Shown in pieces: positions 48,827 to 60,171 of a stretch of 64,000 nucleotides of DNA; the stretch's first letter is position 1; each line of letters starts with the position of its first letter. This DNA is from Bacillus pumilus (lineage in GTDB: Bacteria; Bacillota; Bacilli; Bacillales; Bacillaceae). Made by a program: the position numbers and the translations under genes. The stretch is taken from positions 1-64,000 of the forward strand of contig MKZN01000005.1 in the NCBI GenBank assembly GCA_001938995.1, given 5' to 3'. Under the pieces are notes generated by a model. It was not told the origin of the DNA. It saw only the letters and a list, made by a program, of their open reading frames with translations, and did no database searches.

Positions 48827-51163
48827 ATGTTATTATCCAAAATGCGCTGGGAATATGAACATCCAAGCGAAGAAAAAGTGAAATCACTCTCTGAAAATCT
48901 GAATATTTCAGCTCTAACTGCATCGCTTCTTGTCAAAAGAGGACTCGAAGAAGTAGAAGAGGCGAGGTCTTTTTTATTTGATCAAAAAGCCGATTTCTAT
49001 GATCCGTTTTTATTAAAAGGCATGAAAGAAGCAGTAGAGCGCATCAATCAAGCGATCGAAGAGCAGGAGTCGATTGTGATCTTCGGAGACTATGATGCGG
49101 ATGGTGTGACAAGTACGTCTGTGCTTTTACATACATTAAAAGAGCGATCTGCAAAGGTAGATTTTTATATTCCAGACCGATTTAAAGAAGGCTATGGGCC
49201 TAATGAACAGGCTTTTCGATATATCAAAGAGCAGGGTGCATCCCTTGTCATCACGGTCGATACAGGCATTGCCGCTGTAAATGAAGCACGTATTGCGAAG
49301 GAAATAGGGTTAGATCTCATCATCACAGATCACCATGAACCAAGTGAAGAACTGCCAGAAGCGCTTGCCATCGTACACCCTAAGCAGCCTGGCTGTGAGT
49401 ATCCATTTAAGGAATTGGCGGGTGTTGGTGTGGCTTTTAAAGTGGCGCATGCCCTGCTTGGTGAGCTCCCCGTTCACCTATTAGATCTTGCAGCAATTGG
49501 CACAATTGCGGATCTCGTTCCTCTTCATGATGAAAATAGATGGCTTGCGAAAAAAGGACTAATGCAGCTACGTCAGTCTAACAGACCAGGACTAAAAGCT
49601 TTAATGAAAGAAGCAGGGGCATCACTTGAAGAAGCAAATGAAGAGACGATTGGTTTTCAAATTGCTCCAAGACTCAATGCGGTCGGACGCATCGAACAAG
49701 CAGACCCAGCTGTCCATCTCTTGATGACAGAAGATACGGCCGAAGCAGAAGAGCTTGCTCGTTTTGTACAAGAACTCAACAAAGAACGTCAGAAAATAGT
49801 CAGTTCGATTACAGAAGAAGCCATTCAAATGGTAAAAGAAGCTGATCATGATGACCAGCCTGCGATTGTTGTGGCCAAGGCTGGCTGGAATCCAGGTGTT
49901 GTCGGCATTGTCGCCTCTAAACTAACGGATACATTTTCTCGTCCGGCGATTGTGCTCGGAATTGATGAAGAGACACAAATGGCTAAAGGATCTGCACGTA
50001 GTATTCCTGGATTTGATTTGTTTTTCCATTTGAACAAATGCCGTGACATCCTGCCGCATTTTGGCGGGCATCCTATGGCAGCAGGTATGACCTTACAAGC
50101 GGATAATGTCCCTTTACTGAGGGAAAGATTGAATCAATATGCAAATGAGACGCTGACAGAAGAAGATTTTATCCCAATTCAGCGAGTGGATGCAGTGTGC
50201 AAATTGGACGAAATGACCGTTGAAGCCATTGAAGAAGTTGGTCTACTCTCGCCATTTGGCATGCACAATCCAAAGCCATTTATTATGATTCAAGATGTAA
50301 AGTTGGAAGACATCCGGACGATTGGCGCAAATCATCATCATATTAAAATGTCACTGAAAGACGAAGACAAGCTACTCGACTGTGTTGGCTTTCATCAAGG
50401 TGGATTGAAAGATGAGGTTGTGCCAGGAAGTCATCTTTCTGTCATTGGTGAAATCTCAATTAATGAATGGAACAATCGAAAGAAACCCCAGCTCATGTTA
50501 AAAGATGTCCGAGTAGATGAATGGCAACTATTTGATTTGCGAGGAAAAACGGATTGGGTAAAGAAAATAGCGGCGCTCGATTCGGAAAAGCGTCTTGTTC
50601 TTTGTTTTGATGAAGAAACAACTCATGACATTGATGTGCTGAACATTCCCATTCATTTGGTGAAGGCAGACAATGTATCGGCATTTGATTTACAGGATAA
50701 GTACGTAGTTTTTGCTGATGTACCAGAAGATGCGCATATCCTCAAGCAGCTTTTAGAAAACCAAAAGCCTGCACGGATATATACGGTATTTCAAAGAAAA
50801 GAAGATCACTTTATGTCGTCTTTCCCTTCTCGAGACCAATTCAAATGGTTTTATGGTTTCTTATTACAACGGGGAAGTTTTCCTCTCAAAGAACAAGGGA
50901 TGGCGCTTGCCAAACATAGAGGATGGACAAAAGATACAATCATTTTCATGACAAAGGTGTTTTTTGAACTCGGTTTTGTTAAAATAGAGAGTGGTGTGCT
51001 TTCAATAGTACTTGATGCACCTAAAAAAGATTTAACCGCATCAACGTCCTATACAGCAAAACAACGATTGATGGAACTCGATCAAACACTAACATATTCC
51101 TCAGCCAAAGAGCTGAAGGAATGGCTGAATAGCATGATGAGCGAAGTCTCACCTGTGCTTTGA
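48827..51163 (+). CDS. recJ: Single-stranded-DNA exonuclease RecJ
   Basis: 5'-3' ssDNA exonuclease for recombination and mismatch repair. 778 residues from ATG 48827. DHH phosphoesterase motifs: [10 protein letters not shown] (about 85-94), [20 protein letters not shown] (about 165-176), and the DHHA1 domain with GGHPMAAGM (about 413-421). The C-terminal OB and additional domain (about 470-778) are the Bacillus-type extension. Followed 23 bases later by apt. Confidence 0.96.
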   Translation: MLLSKMRWEYEHPSEEKVKSLSENLNISALTASLLVKRGLEEVEEARSFLFDQKADFYDPFLLKGMKEAVERINQAIEEQESIVIFGDYDADGVTSTSVLLHTLKERSAKVDFYIPDRFKEGYGPNEQAFRYIKEQGASLVITVDTGIAAVNEARIAKEIGLDLIITDHHEPSEELPEALAIVHPKQPGCEYPFKELAGVGVAFKVAHALLGELPVHLLDLAAIGTIADLVPLHDENRWLAKKGLMQLRQSNRPGLKALMKEAGASLEEANEETIGFQIAPRLNAVGRIEQADPAVHLLMTEDTAEAEELARFVQELNKERQKIVSSITEEAIQMVKEADHDDQPAIVVAKAGWNPGVVGIVASKLTDTFSRPAIVLGIDEETQMAKGSARSIPGFDLFFHLNKCRDILPHFGGHPMAAGMTLQADNVPLLRERLNQYANETLTEEDFIPIQRVDAVCKLDEMTVEAIEEVGLLSPFGMHNPKPFIMIQDVKLEDIRTIGANHHHIKMSLKDEDKLLDCVGFHQGGLKDEVVPGSHLSVIGEISINEWNNRKKPQLMLKDVRVDEWQLFDLRGKTDWVKKIAALDSEKRLVLCFDEETTHDIDVLNIPIHLVKADNVSAFDLQDKYVVFADVPEDAHILKQLLENQKPARIYTVFQRKEDHFMSSFPSRDQFKWFYGFLLQRGSFPLKEQGMALAKHRGWTKDTIIFMTKVFFELGFVKIESGVLSIVLDAPKKDLTASTSYTAKQRLMELDQTLTYSSAKELKEWLNSMMSEVSPVL

Positions 51164-51186
51164 CGTACGAGGAGGAAAAGGAAAAG

Positions 51187-51699
51187 ATGGATTTAAAACA
51201 ATATGTGACAGTTGTACCTGACTACCCAAAAGAAGGTGTACAATTTAAAGATATTACAACCTTAATGGATAAAGGCGAAGTGTATCATTATGCAACGGAT
51301 CAGATCGTTGCATACGCGAAGGAAAGAGACATTGATCTCATTGTCGGACCTGAAGCGCGTGGATTCATTATTGGTTGCCCTGTAGCATACGCCCTTGGTG
51401 TAGGTTTTGCACCAGTTCGTAAAGAAGGGAAACTTCCTCGTGAAGTCATTAAAGTTGATTACGGCTTAGAATATGGTAAAGATGTATTAACAATTCATAA
51501 AGATGCGATCCGTCCAGGACAGCGTGTACTCATTACGGATGATTTACTTGCAACTGGCGGAACCATTGAAGCGTCCATAAAGCTTGTAGAGGAATTGGGC
51601 GGTGTTGTAGCAGGGATTGCATTCTTAATTGAGCTGACGTATCTTGACGGCAGAAAGAAACTTGACGGTTACGACATCTTGACGTTAATGCAATACTAA
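51187..51699 (+). CDS. apt: Adenine phosphoribosyltransferase
   Basis: Salvages adenine to AMP with PRPP. ATG 51187 after GAGGAGG gives 170 residues, the B. subtilis length. PRPP-binding signature [13 protein letters not shown] (about 116-128), base-binding PEARGFIIG (about 55-63). Lies between recJ and relA. Confidence 0.98.
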   Translation: MDLKQYVTVVPDYPKEGVQFKDITTLMDKGEVYHYATDQIVAYAKERDIDLIVGPEARGFIIGCPVAYALGVGFAPVRKEGKLPREVIKVDYGLEYGKDVLTIHKDAIRPGQRVLITDDLLATGGTIEASIKLVEELGGVVAGIAFLIELTYLDGRKKLDGYDILTLMQY

Positions 51700-51713
51700 T
51701 GGAGTTTTACGTA

Positions 51714-51743
51714 AAAAGCACTCAGTAAGAAGGGTGCTTTTTT
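51714..51743 (+). terminator. Terminator after apt
   Basis: AAAAGCACTC and GGGTGCTTTT pair, followed by T. Separates recJ-apt from relA. Confidence 0.8.
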
Positions 51744-51775
51744 CCTATCAAAAATCATTTAGTGGACTTATTCTC

Positions 51776-51804
51776 TTTACATCTATCGTTTTTTTCTTGA
51801 TAAT
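51776..51804 (+). promoter_or_regulatory. SigA-like promoter of relA
   Basis: TTTACA (51776-51781), 17 bases, GATAAT (51799-51804), about 40 bases before the relA start. Confidence 0.55.
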
Positions 51805-51842
51805 AAACTACAATACAGTTTTCATTTAAAAAGGTGATTCCA

Positions 51843-54053
51843 ATGGCGAACGAACAAGTTTTAACGGCGCAGCAGGTCATTGACAAAGCAAGAGAATACC
51901 TGTCCGCTGAACATATTCAATTTATAGAGCGAGCATATGAATATGCAGAGAATGCACATAAGGAGCAATATCGGAAATCAGGCGAGCCCTATATTATCCA
52001 TCCCATTCAAGTGGCGGGAATTCTTGTTGATCTTGAAATGGACCCATCGACCATTGCGGGTGGCTTCTTGCACGACGTGGTTGAGGATACGGAAGTGACA
52101 TTACAAGATTTAAAAGAGCATTTTAGTGAAGAAGTGGCGATGCTTGTTGATGGTGTGACAAAGCTCGGGAAGATTAAATATAAATCACAAGAAGAACAAC
52201 AAGCAGAAAACCACCGAAAAATGTTCGTGGCAATGGCGCAGGATATTCGTGTGATTTTGATTAAGCTTGCAGACCGTCTTCACAATATGAGAACGCTCAA
52301 ACATCTTCCGCAGGAAAAGCAGCGAAGAATTTCTAATGAAACACTGGAAATCTTTGCGCCGCTTGCACACCGATTAGGGATTTCGAAAATCAAGTGGGAG
52401 CTTGAAGATACAGCGCTCCGCTATTTAAATCCGCAGCAATACTACCGAATTGTCAATCTCATGAAACGAAAAAGAGCTGAACGTGAAGAATATTTGGACG
52501 AGGTTGTCAATGAAGTAAAAGACCGTGTGTCTGAAGTGAACATCAAGGCTGAATTTTCCGGCAGACCGAAGCATATTTACAGTATTTATCGCAAAATGGT
52601 TATGCAAAATAAGCAATTTAACGAAATCTATGATTTGCTAGCTGTTCGTATATTGGTCGACAGTATCAAAGACTGCTATGCAGTTCTTGGTATTATTCAT
52701 ACGTGCTGGAAGCCGATGCCGGGCAGATTCAAAGATTACATTGCGATGCCTAAGCCGAACATGTATCAGTCGCTTCATACAACGGTGATTGGTCCAAAAG
52801 GTGATCCGCTCGAAGTCCAAATCCGGACATTTGAAATGCATGAAATTGCGGAATACGGAATTGCGGCTCACTGGGCATACAAAGAAGGAAAAGAATCAGC
52901 GGAATCCACAGAAGAAGTCGTCTTCCAAAAGAAGCTGTCTTGGTTTAGGGAAATCCTTGAGTTCCAAAATGAATCCACAGATGCGGAAGAGTTTATGGAA
53001 TCACTAAAGATTGATCTCTTCTCCGATATGGTGTTTGTGTTTACACCAAAAGGCGACGTCATTGAATTGCCGTCAGGATCAGTCCCGATCGATTTCTCCT
53101 ATCGCATTCATTCAGAGATTGGGAATAAAACGATAGGTGCAAAGGTCAACGGCAAAATGGTCACACTCGATCATAAACTAAAAACAGGTGACATTATTGA
53201 AATTCTGACATCGAAGCATAGCTATGGGCCAAGTCAAGACTGGGTAAAGCTTGCCCAAACCTCCCAAGCGAAGAACAAGATCAGACAGTTTTTCAAAAAA
53301 CAACGCCGTGAAGAAAATGTCGAAAAAGGCCGAGAGCATATTGAGAAAGAGATTAAAAACCTTGAGTTTGATGTCAAAGACATTCTGACAGCTGATAATT
53401 TGCAAAAAGTGGCTGATAAATTTAATTTCTCAAATGAAGAGGACATGTATGCTGCCGTTGGATATAACGGCATTACTGCACTTCAAGTCGCCAATCGTTT
53501 AACTGAAAAAGAAAGAAAACAAAGAGATCAAGAAGAACAAGAGAAAACCGTGCAAGAAGTAACGGTGGAATCAAAGCCATATCACGGGAAAAAACGTGAA
53601 GCAGGTGTGAGAGTCAAGGGGATCGATAACTTACTTGTTCGCTTATCCAAGTGCTGTAATCCTGTTCCAGGTGATAGCATTGTAGGTTTTATTACAAAAG
53701 GCAGAGGTGTATCTGTACACCGCGAGGACTGTCCGAATGTAAAGACAGGAGAAGCGCAAGAACGTTTAATCCCGGTAGAATGGGAGCATGAACAGCCCGC
53801 CCGTAACCGGAAAGAATACAATGTGGAAATCGAGATATTAGGATATGACCGGCGCGGCCTACTCAATGAGGTATTGCAAGCGGTCAATGAAACGAAGACC
53901 AATATTTCTTCTGTTTCTGGAAAATCTGATCGAAACAAAGTGGCGACTATTCATATGGCGATTTTCATCCAAAATATCAATCATTTACACAAAGTAGTGG
54001 AACGCATCAAACAAATCAAAGACATTTACTCAGTTCGCCGATTCATGAATTAG
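51843..54053 (+). CDS. relA: Bifunctional (p)ppGpp synthetase/hydrolase Rel
   Basis: Makes ppGpp from GTP/GDP and ATP on starved ribosomes and also hydrolyses it. 736 residues from ATG 51843. Order: HD hydrolase domain with HPIQVAGIL and [10 protein letters not shown] (about 50-80), so hydrolysis should be active; synthetase domain with [15 protein letters not shown] and [15 protein letters not shown] (about 240-310); TGS (about 395-455); zinc-finger-like [18 protein letters not shown] at the C-terminus (about 660-736). Confidence 0.98.
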   Translation: MANEQVLTAQQVIDKAREYLSAEHIQFIERAYEYAENAHKEQYRKSGEPYIIHPIQVAGILVDLEMDPSTIAGGFLHDVVEDTEVTLQDLKEHFSEEVAMLVDGVTKLGKIKYKSQEEQQAENHRKMFVAMAQDIRVILIKLADRLHNMRTLKHLPQEKQRRISNETLEIFAPLAHRLGISKIKWELEDTALRYLNPQQYYRIVNLMKRKRAEREEYLDEVVNEVKDRVSEVNIKAEFSGRPKHIYSIYRKMVMQNKQFNEIYDLLAVRILVDSIKDCYAVLGIIHTCWKPMPGRFKDYIAMPKPNMYQSLHTTVIGPKGDPLEVQIRTFEMHEIAEYGIAAHWAYKEGKESAESTEEVVFQKKLSWFREILEFQNESTDAEEFMESLKIDLFSDMVFVFTPKGDVIELPSGSVPIDFSYRIHSEIGNKTIGAKVNGKMVTLDHKLKTGDIIEILTSKHSYGPSQDWVKLAQTSQAKNKIRQFFKKQRREENVEKGREHIEKEIKNLEFDVKDILTADNLQKVADKFNFSNEEDMYAAVGYNGITALQVANRLTEKERKQRDQEEQEKTVQEVTVESKPYHGKKREAGVRVKGIDNLLVRLSKCCNPVPGDSIVGFITKGRGVSVHREDCPNVKTGEAQERLIPVEWEHEQPARNRKEYNVEIEILGYDRRGLLNEVLQAVNETKTNISSVSGKSDRNKVATIHMAIFIQNINHLHKVVERIKQIKDIYSVRRFMN

Positions 54054-54071
54054 AAAGGAAGTATATCGTCT

Positions 54072-54515
54072 ATGAGGCTTGTTGTGCAGCGTGTGACAAA
54101 TGCATCTGTGAAGGTAGAAGAAGAGATCACAGGTGCCATCAATGAAGGATATATGGTGCTTGTTGGCGTCACACATGAAGATACAGAAGCTGATGTGCTA
54201 TACTTAGCTGAAAAACTGGCACATCTGCGTATTTTTGAAGATGAAAGTGGAAAAATGAACCGTTCATTGCTTGATGTAAAAGGCAGCGTTCTGTCTGTGT
54301 CTCAATTTACCCTTTACGGTGATACGAGAAAAGGCAGACGACCGAATTTTATGAAAGCGGCGAAGCCAGATGCAGCGAACGCTCTTTACGAATTATTCAA
54401 TGACACCCTTAGACAAAAAGGCATTCCTGTCGAAACCGGCAGTTTTGGGGCGATGATGGACGTATCATTGATTAATTCAGGACCTGTGACGATTTGGATG
54501 GATAGTAAAGAATAG
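54072..54515 (+). CDS. dtd: D-aminoacyl-tRNA deacylase (D-Tyr-tRNA deacylase)
   Basis: Removes D-amino acids and misattached glycine from tRNA. 147 residues with the active-site motifs [19 protein letters not shown] (about 77-95, SQFT) and NSGPVTIW (GPxT, about 136-143). AAAGGAAG precedes ATG 54072; relA ends 18 bases before it. Confidence 0.97.
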   Translation: MRLVVQRVTNASVKVEEEITGAINEGYMVLVGVTHEDTEADVLYLAEKLAHLRIFEDESGKMNRSLLDVKGSVLSVSQFTLYGDTRKGRRPNFMKAAKPDAANALYELFNDTLRQKGIPVETGSFGAMMDVSLINSGPVTIWMDSKE

Positions 54516-54523
54516 ACTTGGCT

Positions 54524-54551
54524 AGACTGTAGGTAATCTACAGTCTTTTTT
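54524..54551 (+). terminator. Terminator after dtd
   Basis: AGACTGTAG and CTACAGTCT form a nine-base-pair stem with a five-base loop, then six T. Confidence 0.9.
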
Positions 54552-54561
54552 GTTTTGAAAG

Positions 54562-54589
54562 AAAAAAAGAGGCGCAAAGGCCTCTTTTT
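54562..54589 (-). terminator. Terminator of the amidase gene
   Basis: Read on the minus strand, AAAAAGAGGC pairs with GCCTCTTTTT followed by further T. It overlaps the last codon of the amidase frame. Confidence 0.85.
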
Positions 54590-56135
54590 AGCGGAAATAT
54601 TGTTTTAACCCTTCGGTCATTCCTTCTGTTACTCGTTCCTGGTAAGAAGCGCTATAGATGATCGCTTCCTCTTGAGGGTTACTCAAATAGCCAAGTTCAT
54701 ATAGAAGGGAAGGACGATGATTTTCTCGTATAACAAAATAATCGCCAAATTCGACACCCCGATCTGGGATTTGTGAGCGTTTTGCGACTTCTTGATGAAC
54801 GTTTGTCGCAAGGCTTTGGTCTTTCGATGCTTGATAATAATACGCTGTACTTCCTCTGACACTTGGATCCATAAAACTATCATAATGAAGACTAATAAAA
54901 GCATCTGCATTTCGATAATGAGATGTGGCAACCCTTGATTGAAGGCTGATAAATGTATCATCACTTCTTGTTAAATAGACAGTTGCACCAGAAGCTCTTA
55001 ATTTGCCTGCCAGTAAATGGGCGGTTTTGATGGTCAGATTTTTTTCAAAGGCACCATCTGCGCCAATCGTACCACTGTCTTTGCCGCCATGACCAGGATC
55101 AAGAACAATGGTTTTTCCTTTTAATGACCCAGTACTAGACGATGCATCTTGCTGAGGTCTAGGTGCCTCACTGCTATTTTTCTTTGTTTGAACAACCCAG
55201 CTTGCTACGTACCCTGTTCCGCCATTTGATAGTGTTACTTCATACCAATCACCCTGCGTACGGACAATTTGATAAGCGGCTCCCTTTGTTGCTCTTTCTG
55301 CAATCGCAGCAGAGGTAGACGCGCTTTGTCTAATGTTGGTTCCATCATAGACGATATAGGCTTTTTGGTGAGAAGCCGAAGACGAGGAACCTTTGTCACG
55401 TACTGCATTTTCACCTTGACTTGTGACGATGTAATAGCTTGCCACCCATCCTGTTGTATGACCTGCCTCAATTTCATACCAGCCATTTTGCTCTCGTAAA
55501 ATGGTGACTTTTGTATTGCGGACGAGCGAAGCCACTACTGGTGCATTCGGTGCCGCCGTTTTCCGTACGTTTAAGGTGGATACACCGACTGTGCCAGATT
55601 GCTTTGAACGAGAAGACTCGTTTGACTGGGCTGTTTTTTGTCCGCCGGAAATAAAATCAGAGTGAACCCAACCTTCTGCTTGTTTGTACTTAATTTTCAT
55701 CCATGACCCGCTTGACTCCAGCTTTTTAGCTGAAGCACCTTGAGGGAATGTGCCAATCACTTGATAAGAAGTCCCTGGGCCTGTCCGAATGCGAAGGTCA
55801 GAGGCTGTTGATGTAATCGTATGACTGCCTGTGCTTTGACTTTGTGCTTTTGGCTTAGACGCATTTTGTGTGTTCGATGAGGTTGTGATCAACCATGAGA
55901 CGACCCATCCTTTTTGTCCATTTGACAGTTGGATCTGCACCCATTCCCCTTGCTGAGTGAGAATCGGATAGCTTTCCCCGCGTTTCACAACAGCGGCGAT
56001 GCCATAGCTTAAACCAGGACCAGTTCTCACATTGATTTCATCTGTTGCGACGACTGCTTGATCTGATTGAGCAGTAGCACGTGCCATCGGCCAAGTGCTG
56101 ACAATCAGAACAAAGCAGGTGACTAGCAGCATCAT
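54588..56135 (-). CDS. yrvJ: Secreted N-acetylmuramoyl-L-alanine amidase with four SH3b domains (YrvJ-like)
   Basis: Cuts the bond between muramic acid and L-alanine in peptidoglycan. From ATG 56135 it has 515 residues: signal peptide (to about 22, ending ARATAQS), four bacterial SH3 domains (about 27-83, 103-158, 180-232 and 247-303, each with NVRTGPG-like and GWV-like motifs), a short linker and an Amidase_3 domain (about 335-512). Zinc and catalytic residues are visible in DPGHGGKDSG, AFEKN, SLHYDS and YELGYLSNPQEE. A better ribosome binding site suggests an ATT start at 56162, adding nine residues. Confidence 0.9.
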   Translation of the reverse strand: MMLLVTCFVLIVSTWPMARATAQSDQAVVATDEINVRTGPGLSYGIAAVVKRGESYPILTQQGEWVQIQLSNGQKGWVVSWLITTSSNTQNASKPKAQSQSTGSHTITSTASDLRIRTGPGTSYQVIGTFPQGASAKKLESSGSWMKIKYKQAEGWVHSDFISGGQKTAQSNESSRSKQSGTVGVSTLNVRKTAAPNAPVVASLVRNTKVTILREQNGWYEIEAGHTTGWVASYYIVTSQGENAVRDKGSSSSASHQKAYIVYDGTNIRQSASTSAAIAERATKGAAYQIVRTQGDWYEVTLSNGGTGYVASWVVQTKKNSSEAPRPQQDASSSTGSLKGKTIVLDPGHGGKDSGTIGADGAFEKNLTIKTAHLLAGKLRASGATVYLTRSDDTFISLQSRVATSHYRNADAFISLHYDSFMDPSVRGSTAYYYQASKDQSLATNVHQEVAKRSQIPDRGVEFGDYFVIRENHRPSLLYELGYLSNPQEEAIIYSASYQERVTEGMTEGLKQYFR

Positions 56136-56295
56136 TTGATTGTGTTTGTTTAGATTTAAAATAGTGGTTTCCCCTCCCTTGTAAAACCAATGAATGTTAA
56201 TTCGTTATGTAATGTAATAAATCCTTGCAGTTTCCCTAATAAAAATGAATCAATCTGTTTATACTAAATGAAAAGTGATAAAAGGATGTACAAAC

Positions 56296-56466
56296 ATGAG
56301 ATTAAGCAGAAAATTAGGACGAGTGCAATATAACGGACATCGTGACATAGATCGTTGGCAGCACGACGAAATGGATCAACCAGGCTTCCTTGAAGAAACC
56401 GCATCTGAATACGGATGTACGTCAAAAGAAGAGCTGGAAAAGAAAAAGAGGCACGGCAAGGGTTGA
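56296..56466 (+). CDS. yrzK: Small protein YrzK, 56 residues
   Basis: ATG 56296 after AAAGGATG gives a 56-residue, strongly charged, soluble protein (MRLSRKLGRVQYNG ... HGKG) without membrane segments; a helical C-terminal part carries KEELEKKKR. B. subtilis has a small gene of this kind (yrzK) between yrvJ and hisS, so the symbol rests on position and memory. Its stop codon overlaps the -35 element of the hisS promoter. Function unknown. Confidence 0.65.
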   Translation: MRLSRKLGRVQYNGHRDIDRWQHDEMDQPGFLEETASEYGCTSKEELEKKKRHGKG

Positions 56467-56492
56467 CAGAGTGGCAGCACCGACCTTATTAT
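56463..56492 (+). promoter_or_regulatory. SigA promoter of hisS-aspS
   Basis: TTGACA (56463-56468), 18 bases, TATTAT (56487-56492); a TATAAT three bases further on may compete. The -35 overlaps the yrzK stop codon. Confidence 0.7.
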
Positions 56493-56529
56493 AATATAAA
56501 TCAACACTCTTGAAAATTTAAAATGTGGA

Positions 56530-56792
56530 ACTGATGATAGAGAATAGTAGGATAAATTGCGTGAGCAGAGAGGAATCGCCTTAGGCTGAAAGCGAATCCG
56601 CATAGCGTTTATACGAAAAAACACTCTGTAGGTTTCCCGCTGAACACTCTAAAAAATGAGTCATTAGGTGGAGAACGTGAATCTGCGTTAAGGATTTGAG
56701 CGGGAACATGGCTAAATCATGTTCCAACTAGGGTGGCACCACGGGTATAACTCTCGTCCCTACTATACACATAGTAGAGGCGGGGGTTTTTT
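56530..56792 (+). promoter_or_regulatory. T-box riboswitch of hisS-aspS (candidate specifier CAC, histidine)
   Basis: AGGGTGGCACCACGGG (56730-56745) is the T-box sequence. Stem I elements AGTAGGAT (56546-56553) and AGAGAG (56567-56572) are present, and CAC at 56622-56624, after an A-rich loop, is the best specifier. The leader terminator is CTCTCGTCCCTACTA (56751-56765) with TAGTAGAGGCGGGGG, then six T. This fills the gap between yrzK and hisS. Confidence 0.87.
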
Positions 56793-56837
56793 ATATGTCC
56801 ACATAAAAAATGAATGATGGTCGTAGGAGGATGAAAA

Positions 56838-58112
56838 ATGAGTTTTAATATTCCAAGAGGCACACAGGATATTTTACCTGGAGAGTCAGAACGCTGGCAG
56901 TACCTTGAACAAATTGCAAGAGACACATGTGCAGCTTATCAATACAAAGAGATCCGCACCCCCATTTTCGAACATACCGAGCTGTTTGCAAGGGGAGTAG
57001 GCGAATCAACGGATATTGTTCAAAAAGAAATGTATACATTTGAAGATAAAAAAGGGCGTAGCATCACACTTCGTCCAGAAGGAACGGCGTCTACTGTCCG
57101 TTCTTACGTTGAAAATAAACTCTTTGCACAGCCAGCACACCCGGCAAAGCTGTATTACATTGGACCGATGTTCCGCTATGAACGTCCGCAGACGGGAAGA
57201 TATCGCCAATTTTATCAATTTGGAATCGAAGCCATCGGCTCAAAAGATCCTGCCATTGATGCAGAGGTCATCTCACTCGCTATGAGTGTTTATGAGAAAG
57301 CAGGTCTGACAAACTTAAAACTCGTCATTAACAGCCTTGGTGACAAAGAGAGCCGAGCGGATTACCGTAAGGCACTTGTGGAACACTTTGAGCCAAGAAT
57401 TGATGAGTTCTGTCATGACTGCCAAACGCGATTACATCAAAATCCATTACGTATTCTTGATTGTAAAAAGGATCGTGACCATGAATTGATGGCAACAGCT
57501 CCGTCCATTCAGGAATATCTTAATGATGAATCACGGACTTATTTTGAAAAGGTGAAGCAATACTTAACGGATATAGGCATTGAATATGTAGTCGATTCAA
57601 ATTTAGTGCGTGGTCTTGACTATTACAACCATACGGCATTTGAAATTATGAGCAATGCAGAAGGCTTTGGCGCCATTACAACTTTAGCTGGTGGTGGTCG
57701 TTATGATGGTCTTGTTGAAGGAATTGGTGGCCCCGAATCCCCTGGGATCGGTTTTGCCATGAGCATTGAGCGTTTCCTATCAGCAATCGATGCTGAAAAG
57801 ATTGAACTTCCAGTAAAAGACGGCATTGACCTATACATTGCTGCACTTGGAGATCAAGCGAAAGATTATTCCGTTTCATTATTAAACCGTCTTCGAAAAG
57901 AAGGCATTTCAAGCGAAATGGATTATACAGGGAAGAAACTAAAGGCACAATTTAAATCGGCTGATCGTCTGAAAGCCAAGTTTATTGCGGTTCTTGGTGA
58001 TGCTGAGCTTGAGCAGAACATTGTGAATGTAAAAGATTCAACAACAGGAGAACAAATTGAAGTGAAGCTTGATGAGCTGATTCAAATGATGAAAGCCCAC
58101 CAGAAAGCATAG
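56838..58112 (+). CDS. hisS: Histidyl-tRNA synthetase
   Basis: Class IIa synthetase, 424 residues as in B. subtilis. Motif 2 [19 protein letters not shown] (about 110-128), the histidine-specific [14 protein letters not shown] (about 256-269) and motif 3 [15 protein letters not shown]...[10 protein letters not shown] (about 280-310); anticodon-binding domain about 330-424. GTAGGAGG precedes ATG 56838. T-box controlled, co-transcribed with aspS 12 bases downstream. Confidence 0.98.
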   Translation: MSFNIPRGTQDILPGESERWQYLEQIARDTCAAYQYKEIRTPIFEHTELFARGVGESTDIVQKEMYTFEDKKGRSITLRPEGTASTVRSYVENKLFAQPAHPAKLYYIGPMFRYERPQTGRYRQFYQFGIEAIGSKDPAIDAEVISLAMSVYEKAGLTNLKLVINSLGDKESRADYRKALVEHFEPRIDEFCHDCQTRLHQNPLRILDCKKDRDHELMATAPSIQEYLNDESRTYFEKVKQYLTDIGIEYVVDSNLVRGLDYYNHTAFEIMSNAEGFGAITTLAGGGRYDGLVEGIGGPESPGIGFAMSIERFLSAIDAEKIELPVKDGIDLYIAALGDQAKDYSVSLLNRLRKEGISSEMDYTGKKLKAQFKSADRLKAKFIAVLGDAELEQNIVNVKDSTTGEQIEVKLDELIQMMKAHQKA

Positions 58113-58124
58113 AGAAGGAGTGGA

Positions 58125-59909
58125 ATGTTTGTGTTAGGTAGAACTTTTTATTGTGGAGAAGTAACAGAAGACCAAATTGGTCAGACAGTTGTATTAAAGG
58201 GATGGGTCCAAAAAAGACGTGACCTTGGTGGATTAATCTTTATTGATCTGCGCGACCGTTCTGGCATTGTACAAATTGTCTTCAACCCAGACCTATCAAA
58301 AGAGGCGCTTGAGACAGCAGAATCGATTCGAAATGAATATGTTCTGGATATTAAAGGAACCGTTGTTGCAAGAGAAGAAGCAACAATTAACCCGAATTTA
58401 AAAACAGGTAAAATAGAGATTCAAGTAGAATCTGTTTCAGTCATAAATGAAGCGAAGACGCCTCCATTTATGATCTCAGATCAAGCAGATGAAGTATCAG
58501 AAGATGTGCGATTAAAATATCGATATCTAGATCTTCGCCGTCCGGCTATGTTTGAAACGATGAAAATGAGACATGAAGTCACAAAAGCATTCCGCCATTT
58601 CTTAGATGACAACGGCTTTCTAGACATTGAAACACCGATTTTAACCAAAAGTACTCCGGAAGGTGCACGTGATTACCTTGTCCCAAGCCGTGTACATGAA
58701 GGGGAGTTCTATGCATTGCCTCAATCTCCACAAATCTTTAAGCAGTTACTGATGGCATCAGGAATGGATCGTTACTATCAAATTGCGCGTTGCTTTAGAG
58801 ACGAAGACTTGCGTGCTGACCGCCAACCAGAATTCACTCAAGTCGATATCGAAATGTCCTTTATGAGTCAAGAGGACATCATGAATCTAGCTGAAGAGAT
58901 GATGGCGAAGGTGATGAAAGATGTCAAAGACGTTGATCTTACATTGCCCCTACCACGTATGACGTACGATGAAGCGATGAACTCGTATGGATCGGATAAA
59001 CCGGATACACGTTTTGACATGAAACTTGTGAACATATCAGACACGGTGAAGGATTCAGATTTTAAAGTCTTCAGTGGTGCTGTGAAAAGTGGCGGAGCTG
59101 TCAAAGCGATCAATGTGAAAGGCGCCGCAGCCAACTACTCTAGAAAAGACATTGATGTACTGGGTGTATTTGCAGCCAACTACGGGGCAAAAGGTTTAGC
59201 GTGGTTAAAAGCTGAAGGGGCAGAACTAAAAGGACCAATCGCCAAATTCTTTGATGAAACGAAGCAATCAGAGTTAAAGCAGCATCTACAAGTAGAAGAG
59301 GGCGACCTATTACTTTTCGTCGCTGACAAAACGTCTGTTGTGCACGATGCGCTTGGAGCCCTTCGCTTAAAACTTGGCAAAGAGCTTGGACTCATTGACG
59401 AGTCTGTTTTCAATTTCTTATGGGTCGTGGATTGGCCACTACTTGAAAAGGATGAAGAAGAAGGCCGCTTTTATGCAGCTCACCATCCATTCACGATGCC
59501 AGTTCGAGATGATCTTGAATTTATCGAAACGAGACCAGAAGACATGAAAGCACAGGCTTATGACCTTGTGTTAAATGGCTACGAGCTTGGCGGAGGATCT
59601 ATTCGTATTTTTGAAAAGGACATTCAAGAGAAAATGTTCGGTTTACTAGGCTTTTCCGAGGAAGAAGCATACGAACAATTTGGCTTCCTGCTAGAGGCGT
59701 TTGAACACGGTGTTCCTCCGCATGGCGGAATTGCGCTTGGTCTTGACCGTTTAGTGATGCTACTTGCAGGCAGGTCTAACTTAAGAGATACAATTGCTTT
59801 CCCTAAAACAGCTAGTGCCAGCTGTGTTTTAACAGATGCACCAGGTAAGGTAAGTGAAGCGCAACTTGAAGAACTAAATTTAACCATTAAAACAAAAGTA
59901 AAACAGTAA
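58125..59909 (+). CDS. aspS: Aspartyl-tRNA synthetase
   Basis: Class IIb synthetase of the bacterial long type, 594 residues. N-terminal OB anticodon domain (1-105, [22 protein letters not shown]), catalytic core with [10 protein letters not shown], motif 2 [18 protein letters not shown] (about 217-234), the bacterial GAD insertion (about 290-415) and motif 3 [13 protein letters not shown] (about 540-552). AGAAGGAGTGG precedes ATG 58125. No terminator is seen before the 6S RNA region. Confidence 0.98.
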   Translation: MFVLGRTFYCGEVTEDQIGQTVVLKGWVQKRRDLGGLIFIDLRDRSGIVQIVFNPDLSKEALETAESIRNEYVLDIKGTVVAREEATINPNLKTGKIEIQVESVSVINEAKTPPFMISDQADEVSEDVRLKYRYLDLRRPAMFETMKMRHEVTKAFRHFLDDNGFLDIETPILTKSTPEGARDYLVPSRVHEGEFYALPQSPQIFKQLLMASGMDRYYQIARCFRDEDLRADRQPEFTQVDIEMSFMSQEDIMNLAEEMMAKVMKDVKDVDLTLPLPRMTYDEAMNSYGSDKPDTRFDMKLVNISDTVKDSDFKVFSGAVKSGGAVKAINVKGAAANYSRKDIDVLGVFAANYGAKGLAWLKAEGAELKGPIAKFFDETKQSELKQHLQVEEGDLLLFVADKTSVVHDALGALRLKLGKELGLIDESVFNFLWVVDWPLLEKDEEEGRFYAAHHPFTMPVRDDLEFIETRPEDMKAQAYDLVLNGYELGGGSIRIFEKDIQEKMFGLLGFSEEEAYEQFGFLLEAFEHGVPPHGGIALGLDRLVMLLAGRSNLRDTIAFPKTASASCVLTDAPGKVSEAQLEELNLTIKTKVKQ

Positions 59910-59940
59910 AAGAGGCGCATCTATATCGGCATGTAAACGC

Positions 59941-59969
59941 TTGAAAAACACACATGCCTATGATATGCT
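59941..59969 (+). promoter_or_regulatory. SigA promoter of 6S RNA
   Basis: TTGAAA (59941-59946), 17 bases, TATGCT (59964-59969). Transcription would start near 59976, about 12 bases before the mature 5' end. Confidence 0.65.
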
Positions 59970-59987
59970 TTGATCAAAATAAACAAG

Positions 59988-60171
59988 AAAGTCCTGATAC
60001 GTACGGTGGTTACCTAGTTTTGACCGAACACTTTTTTATACGGGAGCTTGACTTTCCTTTCTGCATACAAGCCTCTTTTGAGGACGTATAAGGTTAGGAA
60101 GAAAGCACCCACCTGCATGGTGCGGGGTTCAAAACGAAGGAAAATGCTGGCGGCGTGATCGGGACTTTTTT
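59988..60171 (+). ncRNA. bsrA: 6S RNA (6S-1 type)
   Basis: The ends AAAGTCCTGAT (59988-59998) and ATCGGGACTTT (60158-60168) form the closing stem of a long rod-like RNA, and the central part (CTAGTTTTGACCGAACACTTTTTTAT, then CTTGACTTTCC) has the open bubble that mimics an opened promoter. In B. subtilis 6S-1 RNA lies in the same aspS-yrvM gap and binds sigA-RNA polymerase in stationary phase. About 184 bases; the T run at the 3' end also serves as terminator. It fills the non-coding stretch 59910-60261. Confidence 0.9.

Noticed and set aside
53582..53938. A 118-codon minus-strand frame in relA
   Set aside because: Antisense to the conserved zinc-finger and ACT parts of Rel; no start signal.
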